Shown piece by piece: positions 5,995-12,825 of a stretch of DNA of 15,122 bases; the stretch's first letter is position 1; every line of letters begins with the position of its first letter. The position numbers and the translations under genes are program-made. Source of the stretch: JBPCOB01 sp051000715 (GTDB lineage Bacteria > Actinomycetota > Actinomycetes > JALYNC01); the NCBI GenBank assembly GCA_051000715.1, contig JBPCOB010000253.1, forward strand, positions 1 through 15,122. The letters are read 5' to 3'. The notes below the pieces were generated by a model. That model was not told the origin of the DNA. It saw only the letters and a program-made list of their open reading frames with translations, and ran no database searches.

Positions 5995-6071
5995 CACGCC
6001 GTGCTCCCTGTCTGTCGCGCGGGGGCGGAGGCTTCAGTCCAGCATGGCGCAACGCGGCCGGTCACCCGGTT

Positions 6072-6827
6072 TCACTGCCGGCGCAGCGGTGCCCCGGCCC
6101 CGAACAGCGGATCTGCTAGACGCGTGCCCGTGGTGACGCGGACGGCCCCGAACGCCAGGGGGACCGACCGCACCGAGGTGAAGCCGGCCGCCGACAACAT
6201 TGCGAGCAGCTCGTCGAGTGGTGGCAGGTACGCCGTCGACTTCGGCAGGTACCGGTAGGCCGGGCGATCCGAGAGCAGCCCGCCGATCCGCGGCACGACC
6301 TGTCGGAAGTACAGGCGGTGCCCCGCGCGGATGACGGATGACGTCGGCTCGGCCACTTCCAGGATCGACACGCGGCCGCCCGGGCGGAGCACACGGCCGA
6401 GCTCGCCGAACAGGCCGGGCAGGTCCACGACGTTTCGCAGCGCGAAGCCGCAGGTGCTCCCGTCGACGGCACCGGACGCGATCGGTAGCCGCAGGGCGTC
6501 CGCCTGAACCAGCGGCACTCGCGCTCTGCCGGCGACCAACATCCCCCACGAGACGTCGAGGCCGAGCGGGACCAGTCCGGCTCCCGCCAGCTCGCGGCAG
6601 AAGTCGCCGGTTCCGCAGGCGACGTCCAGGACCCTCGAAGCGGCCGGCAGCTGCAGCGCCCGGATGGCCCGGCGCCGCCACCGCATGTCCAGCCCGAACG
6701 TCAGGATGCGGTTGAGCGCGTCGTAGCGCGGGGCGATCCGGTCGAACATCGCCCGGACCGCGCGCTCCTTCTCCTTCCCGGTCGGCAGCGGCCCGTCGGT
6801 ATTCAGGGTGGCGTCAGTGTCGGTCAC
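6072..6827 (-). CDS. menG: MenG/UbiE-type C-methyltransferase
   Basis: This 251-residue SAM-dependent methyltransferase is of the demethylmenaquinone/ubiquinone family. Family features are KEKERAVRAMFDRIAPRYDA (18-37), SAM motif I VLDVACGTGDFC (66-77), GLDVSWGML (89-97), CGFALRNVVDLPG (126-138) and RVLRPGGRVSILEVAEP. Downstream, PAYRYLPKST and the phrase LLAMLSAAGFTSV are also expected. The canonical role is the last methylation in menaquinone synthesis. Because it sits beside a prenyltransferase fusion rather than a men cluster, a specialised quinone substrate is possible. I chose GTG 6827: AGGATGAGG lies just upstream, residue 1 falls at the family start, and a longer reading to 7043 would run into the divergent gene. 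It likely shares an operon with the MFS gene. Confidence 0.88.
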   Translation of the reverse strand: MTDTDATLNTDGPLPTGKEKERAVRAMFDRIAPRYDALNRILTFGLDMRWRRRAIRALQLPAASRVLDVACGTGDFCRELAGAGLVPLGLDVSWGMLVAGRARVPLVQADALRLPIASGAVDGSTCGFALRNVVDLPGLFGELGRVLRPGGRVSILEVAEPTSSVIRAGHRLYFRQVVPRIGGLLSDRPAYRYLPKSTAYLPPLDELLAMLSAAGFTSVRSVPLAFGAVRVTTGTRLADPLFGAGAPLRRQ

Positions 6828-6897
6828 GTCCTCATCCTGCTCACCCAGGTCGCCGCCCCGGACTGCCGGTCCACCTGCCGGGTGAAACCATGGGCTC
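6828..6897. promoter_or_regulatory. Divergent intergenic region, menG / LLM-UbiA fusion
   Basis: Seventy bases separate the divergent starts of the methyltransferase (GTG 6827) and the fusion protein (ATG 6898), so both promoters must lie here or overlap the genes. I see the menG ribosome site (AGGATGAGG) and GGTGAAAC ahead of the fusion gene, but no clear -10/-35 pair on either strand. The compact layout suggests coordinated expression. Confidence 0.35.
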
Positions 6898-8934
6898 ATG
6901 AGCGAGCTGGCACGCCGCATCGGTCTCGGGCTCGCCGCTCGCGGAGACGTCTCGCATGTGGTCCGGTGGAGCGAGGCTGCCGCGCGCCGGGGGCTGGACT
7001 CGGTGTGGATCCACGACTCGTACTTCGAGCGGGATGCCGTCACCTACGCGTCGGCGATCGCCTCCCAGGTCACCGGCATCCGGGTGGGCCTGGGGGCGCT
7101 GAATCCCTACACGCGGCACCCGGTCGTGCTGGCGATGACCGTCAGCGCGCTCGACGCGATGGCGCCCGGCAGGATCTCGCTCGCGCTCGGCTCGGCGCTC
7201 CCGCTGCGGCTGGCGCAGATGGGGATCCCCTACTCACCGGCGGAGGCGCCGGAGCGGGTCGCCCGAGCGATCGATGACCTGCGGACGCTCTGGCGTGGTG
7301 AGCGACTTCCGCCCGGGGTGGAGGGCGTGCCGCCGCTCCAGCCGATGTTTCCCCCGGTCCACGCCGTACCGATCTTCATCGCGGGATACCGGACGCCGAT
7401 GGTCGAGCTGGCCGGCCGTACGGCGGAGGGCTATCTGGCGCGGCCGGCAGAGTCGCTGCCGGGGTTCGAGAAGATAGTGAGCACGCTGCGCCGGGCCGCC
7501 GTGGCAGCCGGGCGCCCTGCCCACGCCGTGGAGACCGCCGGCTATCTGCTGGCGCTGGTCGCGGATACCCGTCGGGAGGCGCTGAACCGCGCCAAGCGAG
7601 AGCCGTTCGTGATCTACATGATGAGTATCCTGTCGGATGTCACCCTGCGCCGGGCCGGGTTCGAGACTGGGATGCGCGACCGGATCGCCGCCGCATGGCG
7701 GGCCGAGGACTACCACCAGGCCGCCGAGCTGATCCCGGACGAGCTCCTCGACGCCTTTATCCTCTGCGGCACCGTGGCCGACGTCGCAGCCCGAGTCGCC
7801 GACTACCACACGGCCGGGATGGACGTACCGCTCCTGCAGCCGGTCGTCCAGGAGGACGCCCAAGTCGAGGCCTGTCTCGATGCCGCCGCGGCCTTTGCAT
7901 CGCTGCGTGCTGGAGCGGGGTCTTCCGCACCGATCGCCGCCGGGGCCGGCCGACGCCCCGAAGCCGCCCATCGCGCAGGGCCGGCGGCGCCGGCAGATGC
8001 GGCGCCGCGCGGGCCCCTGGGACGGGTCGCGGCCTTCGCGCAAAAGCCCGGCTGGCTGGAGATCCTGCGCCCGTTCAGCTTCACCGCGTCCGTCGTACCG
8101 GTCGCGACCGGGGGGGCCCTTGCCCTGCTGCATTCCCGGTTCGCCGCGGGCCTGTTCGCCCTCGCGCTGCTGGCCTCGGTGCTCCTGCAGGCGGGGACCA
8201 ACATCATCAATGAGATCTACGACGTCCGGCAGGGCGTGGACTCCATCGTCTCCCCGCGCGCGAGCCATGCGATCGTCAAGGGTCGGATTCGCGAGAAGCC
8301 GGCTTTCGCCCTGGCGGTCGTAGCGTTCGGAACGGCTGCCCTGCTCGGAGCCGTGATGGCGCTGGAGCGCGGCTGGCCGGTGATCGCGCTGGGCGTCGTC
8401 GGGCTGGTCGGCGGGGCGGGCTACACCGCCCCCCCGCTGCAGTACAAGTTCCGGGCCCTCGGCCCGCCCCTGGTGTTCTTCCTCATGGGTCCGCTGATGG
8501 TGATCGGCACCTATTACGTCACTTCCGGTCGCTTCGGCTGGGACGCCGCGGTCGCCAGCATTCCGGTCGGGCTCCTGGTCACCGCGATCCTGCACGGCAA
8601 CGAATGGCGGGACATCTCAGAGGACGCCCGCGCCGGGATCTCGACGCCCTCCATCCGGTTCGGGCGGCGCGCCGCCCACCTCGGCTACACCGCCCTGGTG
8701 CTCGGCGCCTACCTCGCGCTCGCCACGGCCGTGATGCTGCAGGTGTTGCCCACCGGCAGCCTGCTGGCGATGCTCTCGCTGCCGCTGCTGGTCACGATCC
8801 TGCGCAATTCGGAGCTGGGCTCGGCCGGGCAGCAGCGGGCGATTGCCAAGATCGACCTGCAGACGGCTCAGCTGCATGCGACGTTCGGCGGCCTGCTCGT
8901 CGCGGGCCTGGTCCTCGCCGGCGTCCTGGCATGA
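6898..8934 (+). CDS. Luciferase-like oxidoreductase fused to UbiA prenyltransferase
   Basis: One 678-residue frame joins two enzymes. Residues 1-338 form a luciferase-like (LLM) TIM barrel of the F420- or flavin-dependent group: RIGLGLAARGD, SVWIHDSYFERDAVTYASAI, VGLGALNPYTRHPVVLAMTV, MAPGRISLALGS and IFIAGYRTPMVELAGRTAEG. Residues 339-372 are an Ala/Pro/Gly-rich linker. Residues 385-678 are a UbiA-family membrane prenyltransferase with about eight or nine helices. It has the diphosphate-binding motifs N438-E-x-x-D442-x-x-x-x-x-D448 and N568-E-W-R-D572-I-S-E-D576-x-x-A-G, closest in style to MenA. Either domain alone is common; the fusion is unusual to me. The neighbours fit: a menG-type methyltransferase diverges from it, and a CPBP protease gene overlaps its stop by ATGA. 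A MenA-like enzyme with a dedicated reductase is one reading; another is prenylation of a natural product. No in-frame start near the linker suggests separate translation. Confidence 0.88.
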   Translation: MSELARRIGLGLAARGDVSHVVRWSEAAARRGLDSVWIHDSYFERDAVTYASAIASQVTGIRVGLGALNPYTRHPVVLAMTVSALDAMAPGRISLALGSALPLRLAQMGIPYSPAEAPERVARAIDDLRTLWRGERLPPGVEGVPPLQPMFPPVHAVPIFIAGYRTPMVELAGRTAEGYLARPAESLPGFEKIVSTLRRAAVAAGRPAHAVETAGYLLALVADTRREALNRAKREPFVIYMMSILSDVTLRRAGFETGMRDRIAAAWRAEDYHQAAELIPDELLDAFILCGTVADVAARVADYHTAGMDVPLLQPVVQEDAQVEACLDAAAAFASLRAGAGSSAPIAAGAGRRPEAAHRAGPAAPADAAPRGPLGRVAAFAQKPGWLEILRPFSFTASVVPVATGGALALLHSRFAAGLFALALLASVLLQAGTNIINEIYDVRQGVDSIVSPRASHAIVKGRIREKPAFALAVVAFGTAALLGAVMALERGWPVIALGVVGLVGGAGYTAPPLQYKFRALGPPLVFFLMGPLMVIGTYYVTSGRFGWDAAVASIPVGLLVTAILHGNEWRDISEDARAGISTPSIRFGRRAAHLGYTALVLGAYLALATAVMLQVLPTGSLLAMLSLPLLVTILRNSELGSAGQQRAIAKIDLQTAQLHATFGGLLVAGLVLAGVLA

Positions 8935-9614
8935 AGGGGAAGTCGGCTCGGGTGGCGCGTCGGTGGCCGCCTGAGGGCATCCCGCGGTCCGCCGATCCGC
9001 TGCTGATCGTGGGGCTCTGCGCTGCGTACGCCGCCTTCGGGGTCACTTTTCGCGGCAGCCGCAGCGCCTTCTGGGGCCGCATGACGCGCACCGGCCTGGG
9101 CCTGGGAACCGTTGCGCTGGCGGCCGAGCCGTCGCTGCGCCGGCTGCGCCCCAGCCGCCGGTCCGCCGCGACCGGCGCTGCCTCCGCGGCAGCGCTGTAC
9201 GCGATCTTTCGCGCCGGGGACCTGATGGCCCGCCGCATCATGCCGGCCGGCGCCGACGAGATCGCCGACATCTACTCGCTCCGGTCGCTCGAGCCGGCCG
9301 GCACGATCGCCGCGCGGCTCGCTCTGGTCATCGGCCCGGCGGAGGAGCTGTTCTGGCGCGGCTTCGTCCAGGCCCGGCTGCGGCGGCGGTACGGCGACAC
9401 CACCGGCACGGTCCTCGCGTCGGCGGCGTACGGCGGAGCACATCTGGTGACCGGCAACGCGACGTTGGTGGGTGCCGCCACCGTCGCCGGCGCGTACTGG
9501 GGGGCGCTCTCCGCGGCCGGGGCGAGCATGGAGTCGCTGATGGCGAGCCATGTGGTCTGGGACATCCTGACGTTCCTGGTGGCGCCGACCGCACCGGTGC
9601 ACCCGCCGGCCTGA
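8931..9614 (+). CDS. CPBP-family intramembrane metalloprotease
   Basis: This 227-residue membrane protein carries the three motifs of the CPBP/Abi group (Rce1 relatives): E138-E139-L-F-W-R143 (EExxxR), AYGGAH171 (second motif, histidine ligand) and SHVVWD (206-211, HxxxD/N/B). About five or six hydrophobic segments surround them. Rce1 cleaves prenylated CaaX proteins in eukaryotes; bacterial members are involved in processing, immunity or membrane-protein maturation and are mostly uncharacterised. Its ATG 8931 overlaps the stop of the LLM-UbiA gene (ATGA), indicating translational coupling. A protease of the prenyl-protein-processing superfamily coupled to a prenyltransferase is suggestive but unproven. 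It is convergent with the next gene, 19 bp away. Confidence 0.88.
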   Translation: MKGKSARVARRWPPEGIPRSADPLLIVGLCAAYAAFGVTFRGSRSAFWGRMTRTGLGLGTVALAAEPSLRRLRPSRRSAATGAASAAALYAIFRAGDLMARRIMPAGADEIADIYSLRSLEPAGTIAARLALVIGPAEELFWRGFVQARLRRRYGDTTGTVLASAAYGGAHLVTGNATLVGAATVAGAYWGALSAAGASMESLMASHVVWDILTFLVAPTAPVHPPA

Positions 9615-9633
9615 GCGGTCTCCGAGGATGGCG

Positions 9634-10227
9634 TCAGCGGCTCTCCGTCACCCGGAGGCTCGCTGAGGCGACCGGCTCGGCGCCGGTGTCGGTCACCCGG
9701 AACAGCGAGACGGTGTGCTCGCCGGGCGGCACGACGGCACCGAAGACCCCGGACCCGCGGCAGCCCTGGAGCTGCCGCTCGGCGCCGGCCCGTTGGGTCG
9801 CGTCCAGCGCCTTGCCGTCGACCGGCTGACGCGCGAGGGTGCCGTCGACGCTCTTGGTGAACCGCGCCACATCGACGGCCAGGAGGACCGTGCCGTCGGA
9901 AGGCCCGGTCGCGGTCCAGGTCACCAGGCTCCCCTGCTTCACCGACGTCGCCGAGAGGACCAGCCGGGAATGGGCGCAGTCGGCGGCCAGCGCCGGGCGC
10001 TTGCTGCTATTCGCCGACTGGACCAGGCCACCGACCGCGATGAGCGCGCCGACGGCGACGATGGCCCATTTCTGCTTGCGAAAAGAGGCCGAGAAGTCGA
10101 GACCTGGATCCGGCTCGGGCTCCTTGCCGTTCTCCGAGTCAGGCTGCCCGGTCTTTTCGAACCGGTCCACCGCCGCCTCGTAGGGGTCGATCCGCGGGGC
10201 TCCCCGACGCTGCCGCCGGTCGGCCAT
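9634..10227 (-). CDS. Membrane-anchored extracytoplasmic protein, unknown
   Basis: A 197-residue protein I do not recognise. It has a basic and acidic cytoplasmic N-terminus (1-53, with DPYEAAVDRFEKTGQ), a single TM helix at about 54-70 and an extracytoplasmic domain with cysteines at 84 and 156 that could form a disulfide. The domain alternates short beta-like segments (SRLVLSATSVKQGSLVTWTA, GTVLLAVDV, HTVSLFRVTD, ASASLRVTE), which suggests an Ig-like or other beta-sandwich fold. ATG 10227 lies one base after the stop of the EtfD-like gene and has GGTGAG upstream; GTG 10236 is an alternative with no ribosome site. The tight spacing implies translation coupled to the iron-sulfur protein, so it may be an accessory subunit. 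Confidence 0.75.
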   Translation of the reverse strand: MADRRQRRGAPRIDPYEAAVDRFEKTGQPDSENGKEPEPDPGLDFSASFRKQKWAIVAVGALIAVGGLVQSANSSKRPALAADCAHSRLVLSATSVKQGSLVTWTATGPSDGTVLLAVDVARFTKSVDGTLARQPVDGKALDATQRAGAERQLQGCRGSGVFGAVVPPGEHTVSLFRVTDTGAEPVASASLRVTESR

Positions 10228-10228
10228 C

Positions 10229-12448
10229 TCACCCACCGCCGGGCGCGGCGCGCGCAGGCGCCGGGTCGGGGCCGACGGACTGGGCGAGCAGCTGGGCGAC
10301 GTCGACGACCCGTACGTCGGCGCGCGCCGTACCCGCCTGCTGCTTGGCGGTCACCGCGTCGGAGAGCATCACCAGGCAGAACGGGCAGGCCGTGGACACC
10401 ACATCGGGGTCGAGCGAGAGGGCCTCGTCGATCCGCTCGACGTTGATCGACTTGCCGATCCGCTCCTCCATCCACATCCGGGCGCCGCCGGCTCCGCAGC
10501 AGAACCCGCGTTCCTTGCAGCGGTGCATCTCCTCCGAGCGCAGCCCCGGGATGGTGCCCAGCACCTCGCGCGGCGGCGTGTACACCTCGTTGTGCCGGCC
10601 CAGGTAACAGGGATCGTGATAGGTGACCTTCTGGTCGACCGGCGTGACCGGGGTCAGTCGTCCGTCGCCCACCAGCCGGCTCAGCAGCTGGGTGTGGTGG
10701 ACGACCTCGTAGTGGCCACCGAGCTGCGGGTACTCGTTGGCGATCGTGTTGAAGCAGTGCGGACAGGTTGCGACGATCTTGCGTACGCCGGCCGCGTTGA
10801 GCGTCTCGACGTTGGCCTGGGCCAGCATCTGGAAGACGTGCTCGGCGCCGAGCCGGCGGGCCGGATCACCCGAGCAGGACTCCTGCGGCCCGAGCACCAT
10901 GAAGCTCACAGCGGCCCGGTGCAGCAGTTCCACGAAGGCGCGGGTGGACGAAATCGAGCGGTCCTCCGAAGCTCCCGCGCAGCCGACCCAGTAGAGGTAC
11001 TCGACGTCGTCTGGCAGCCGGCCTCCCTGCTCGAGCACCGGTACGTCGAAGGGCAGCCCCTCGGCCCAGTCCATCCGCTTACGGGCCGGCAGTCCCCAGG
11101 GGTTCCCCTGGCTCTCCAGGTTGCGGATCATCGTGCCGGCCTCGCTGGGGAACGCCGACTCGATCATCACCTGGTAGCGGCGCATGTCCATGATGTGGTC
11201 GACGTGCTCGATGTCGACGGGGCACTGCTCGACGCAGGCGCCGCACGTCGTACACGACCACAGCACGTCGGGGTCGATGACACCGCCGTCGGCGAGCGTG
11301 CCGACCAGCGGCCGCTCGGCCTGCTCCGGCCCAGATCCCGGCACCCGGCCGAAGCCGGACTCTGGCACGTGCTTCGAGGTCTTGGTGATCGGCCGGGCGT
11401 CCTCCTCGATTCCGGTGACGGCCTTGCTCGCCTCGGGACGGTCGCCGTTGGTGGCGAGGAGATAGGGCGCCTTCGCGAACAGATGGTCCCGGAGATCCAT
11501 GATCACTAGTTTGGGTGACAGCGGCTTGCCGGTGTTCCAGGCCGGGCACTGGTCCTGGCAGCGGCCGCATTCGGTGCAGGTCGCGAAGTCGAGCATGCCG
11601 CGCCAGGTGAAGTCCTCGACCTTGCCGCGGCCGAAGACGTCGTCCTCGCCGGGGTCCTCGAAGTCGATCGGCTTGCCGCCGGACTCCATCGGCAGCAGGG
11701 CGCCCAGCGCCTTGGGTTGTCGCTTGGTCGCCACGTTGATGGGCGCGGTGCCGATGTGCAGGTGTTTGGAGTACACGACCAGCACCAGGAAGCCCAGCAG
11801 CACCGCGATCTGGGTCAGGACCAGCGTCGTCTCGATGGCGTGGTTGGCGTCGCGGGACAGGCCGGAGAACAGGCGGCTCACGCCGTACGACGCGAAGGCC
11901 CACCTGCTCTGTCCGAAGGGGAAGTCGCCCGTGTTGACCTGGGCGCCGCGGTAGCCGAGCAGGGTGAGGACGACGAACGCGATCATCCCCAGGATCACCC
12001 AGGCGGCGCTGGTGTGCGAGCCGTAGAAGCGCGATGCCCGCGACCGGCGGGCCGGCGCCTGAACTACCCGGATCAGGGCGAAGACCACGACGGCGACCAG
12101 CACCGCCGCGGCGAAGAAGTCCTCGAGGAAGCCCAGCCACCGGCCCCGGCCGATCAGCGGGATGGCGAAGTCGTCGGCGAACAGGGCGCCGTACGCCTCG
12201 AGGATCGTCGCGCCCAGGACGACGAAGCCCCAGAACGTGAAGAAGTGGGCCAGTCCGGGCAGCGACCGCTTGAGCAGCTTGCGCTGGCCGAAGACCTCGG
12301 TGAGCTCGGCCCGGAGCCGGGCGCGGACGCCGTCGAGTCGACCGGGCGCGGGCTGGCCGGTCCGGATCAGGCGGTAGAGCCACCACAGTCGGCGGCCGGC
12401 GACGGCGAGAGCGACCAGCGTCAGGATCGCCCCGATGGCGAGTCGCAC
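10229..12448 (-). CDS. etfD: Membrane iron-sulfur reductase, EtfD/HdrD-like
   Basis: A 739-residue protein like Rv0338c (EtfD) of M. tuberculosis, proposed to pass electrons from the EtfBA flavoprotein of fatty-acid beta-oxidation to menaquinone. Residues 1-230 hold about five TM helices of the NarI/cytochrome-b-like type, with candidate haem histidines such as His68. Two [4Fe-4S] motifs follow: C291-x2-C294-x2-C297-x3-C301 (CTECGRCQDQCP) and C399-x2-C402-x2-C405-x3-C409 (CTTCGACVEQCP). The C-terminal half has two CCG-type domains: YWVGC (490), CSGDP (525) and TCPHC (562/565), then YHDPC (613), FCCGAGG (650-651) and ACPFC (688/691). GTG 12448 is preceded by GGGAGG; the frame extends 20 codons further without membrane character. 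A 49-aa membrane peptide gene lies upstream and an anchored protein gene immediately downstream. Confidence 0.9.
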   Translation of the reverse strand: MRLAIGAILTLVALAVAGRRLWWLYRLIRTGQPAPGRLDGVRARLRAELTEVFGQRKLLKRSLPGLAHFFTFWGFVVLGATILEAYGALFADDFAIPLIGRGRWLGFLEDFFAAAVLVAVVVFALIRVVQAPARRSRASRFYGSHTSAAWVILGMIAFVVLTLLGYRGAQVNTGDFPFGQSRWAFASYGVSRLFSGLSRDANHAIETTLVLTQIAVLLGFLVLVVYSKHLHIGTAPINVATKRQPKALGALLPMESGGKPIDFEDPGEDDVFGRGKVEDFTWRGMLDFATCTECGRCQDQCPAWNTGKPLSPKLVIMDLRDHLFAKAPYLLATNGDRPEASKAVTGIEEDARPITKTSKHVPESGFGRVPGSGPEQAERPLVGTLADGGVIDPDVLWSCTTCGACVEQCPVDIEHVDHIMDMRRYQVMIESAFPSEAGTMIRNLESQGNPWGLPARKRMDWAEGLPFDVPVLEQGGRLPDDVEYLYWVGCAGASEDRSISSTRAFVELLHRAAVSFMVLGPQESCSGDPARRLGAEHVFQMLAQANVETLNAAGVRKIVATCPHCFNTIANEYPQLGGHYEVVHHTQLLSRLVGDGRLTPVTPVDQKVTYHDPCYLGRHNEVYTPPREVLGTIPGLRSEEMHRCKERGFCCGAGGARMWMEERIGKSINVERIDEALSLDPDVVSTACPFCLVMLSDAVTAKQQAGTARADVRVVDVAQLLAQSVGPDPAPARAAPGGG

Positions 12449-12518
12449 CGATCCTCCCGCCTGCCGCGGACGCGTTGCCCGATCCTCGCACGCAGCCGCT
12501 AGGCACATCCGGCAAGGT

Positions 12519-12668
12519 TCAGGGGAGCGCAGCTCCGAACAGCCAGTCCATCAGCGGGATGACCACCAGCGGCGCAGTGATCAGGATCAGGCCGAGGACG
12601 ACGAGCAGAGCAAGCACCCGGGCGCGTAACGACGGCGATCCGGAGGGACGTCGCAGCCCGGCTGGCAT
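12519..12668 (-). CDS. 49-aa single-TM membrane peptide
   Basis: This short frame has a basic N-terminus (MPAGLRRPSGSPSLRARV) and one strong hydrophobic helix at about residues 18-40 (LALLVVLGLILITAPLVVIP), then MDWLFGAALP and stop. The ATG is the only start, since an in-frame TAG lies four codons upstream. GGAGG precedes it, though only one base away, which is closer than ideal. It is 70 bp upstream of the EtfD-like gene on the same strand and divergent from dnaK. A small subunit or stabiliser of that membrane complex is possible but is inference only. I do not recognise a family. Confidence 0.6.
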   Translation of the reverse strand: MPAGLRRPSGSPSLRARVLALLVVLGLILITAPLVVIPLMDWLFGAALP

Positions 12669-12733
12669 GCCTCCAGGCTACGGGGGCGCGGTCCAAAGCG
12701 GTGCTTGCGCTGGGTTAGATCGGAAACCTGCGT

Positions 12734-12762
12734 GGGAATGGCTCAACAAGAACCAACCGTTG
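12734..12762 (+). promoter_or_regulatory. SigH/SigR-type promoter of the dnaK operon
   Basis: GGGAAT (12734-12739) and CGTTG (12758-12762) are separated by 18 bp. They match the GGAAT ... GTT consensus of SigH (mycobacteria) and SigR (streptomycetes), the ECF factors for thiol-oxidative and heat stress. The site is about 64 bp before the dnaK ATG. dnaK is a known SigH target in mycobacteria. I see no HAIR (HspR) operator of the CTTGAGT-N7-ACTCAAG type and no CIRCE element nearby. Confidence 0.6.
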
Positions 12763-12825
12763 TACGGACTGGCGGCCGCCCCGGCCGCCCCCTGATCACG
12801 ACTCTTACGCAACCGGAGGAAAACC

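Noticed and set aside
6828..7043. N-terminal extension of the menG-type protein by 72 residues
   Set aside because: It lies inside the coding region of the divergent fusion gene. A good ribosome site and the family start point place the start at 6827.
12669..12825. HspR (HAIR) or HrcA (CIRCE) operator before dnaK
   Set aside because: Neither the CTTGAGT-N7-ACTCAAG nor the TTAGCACTC-N9-GAGTGCTAA pattern is present; only a short partial resemblance was found.
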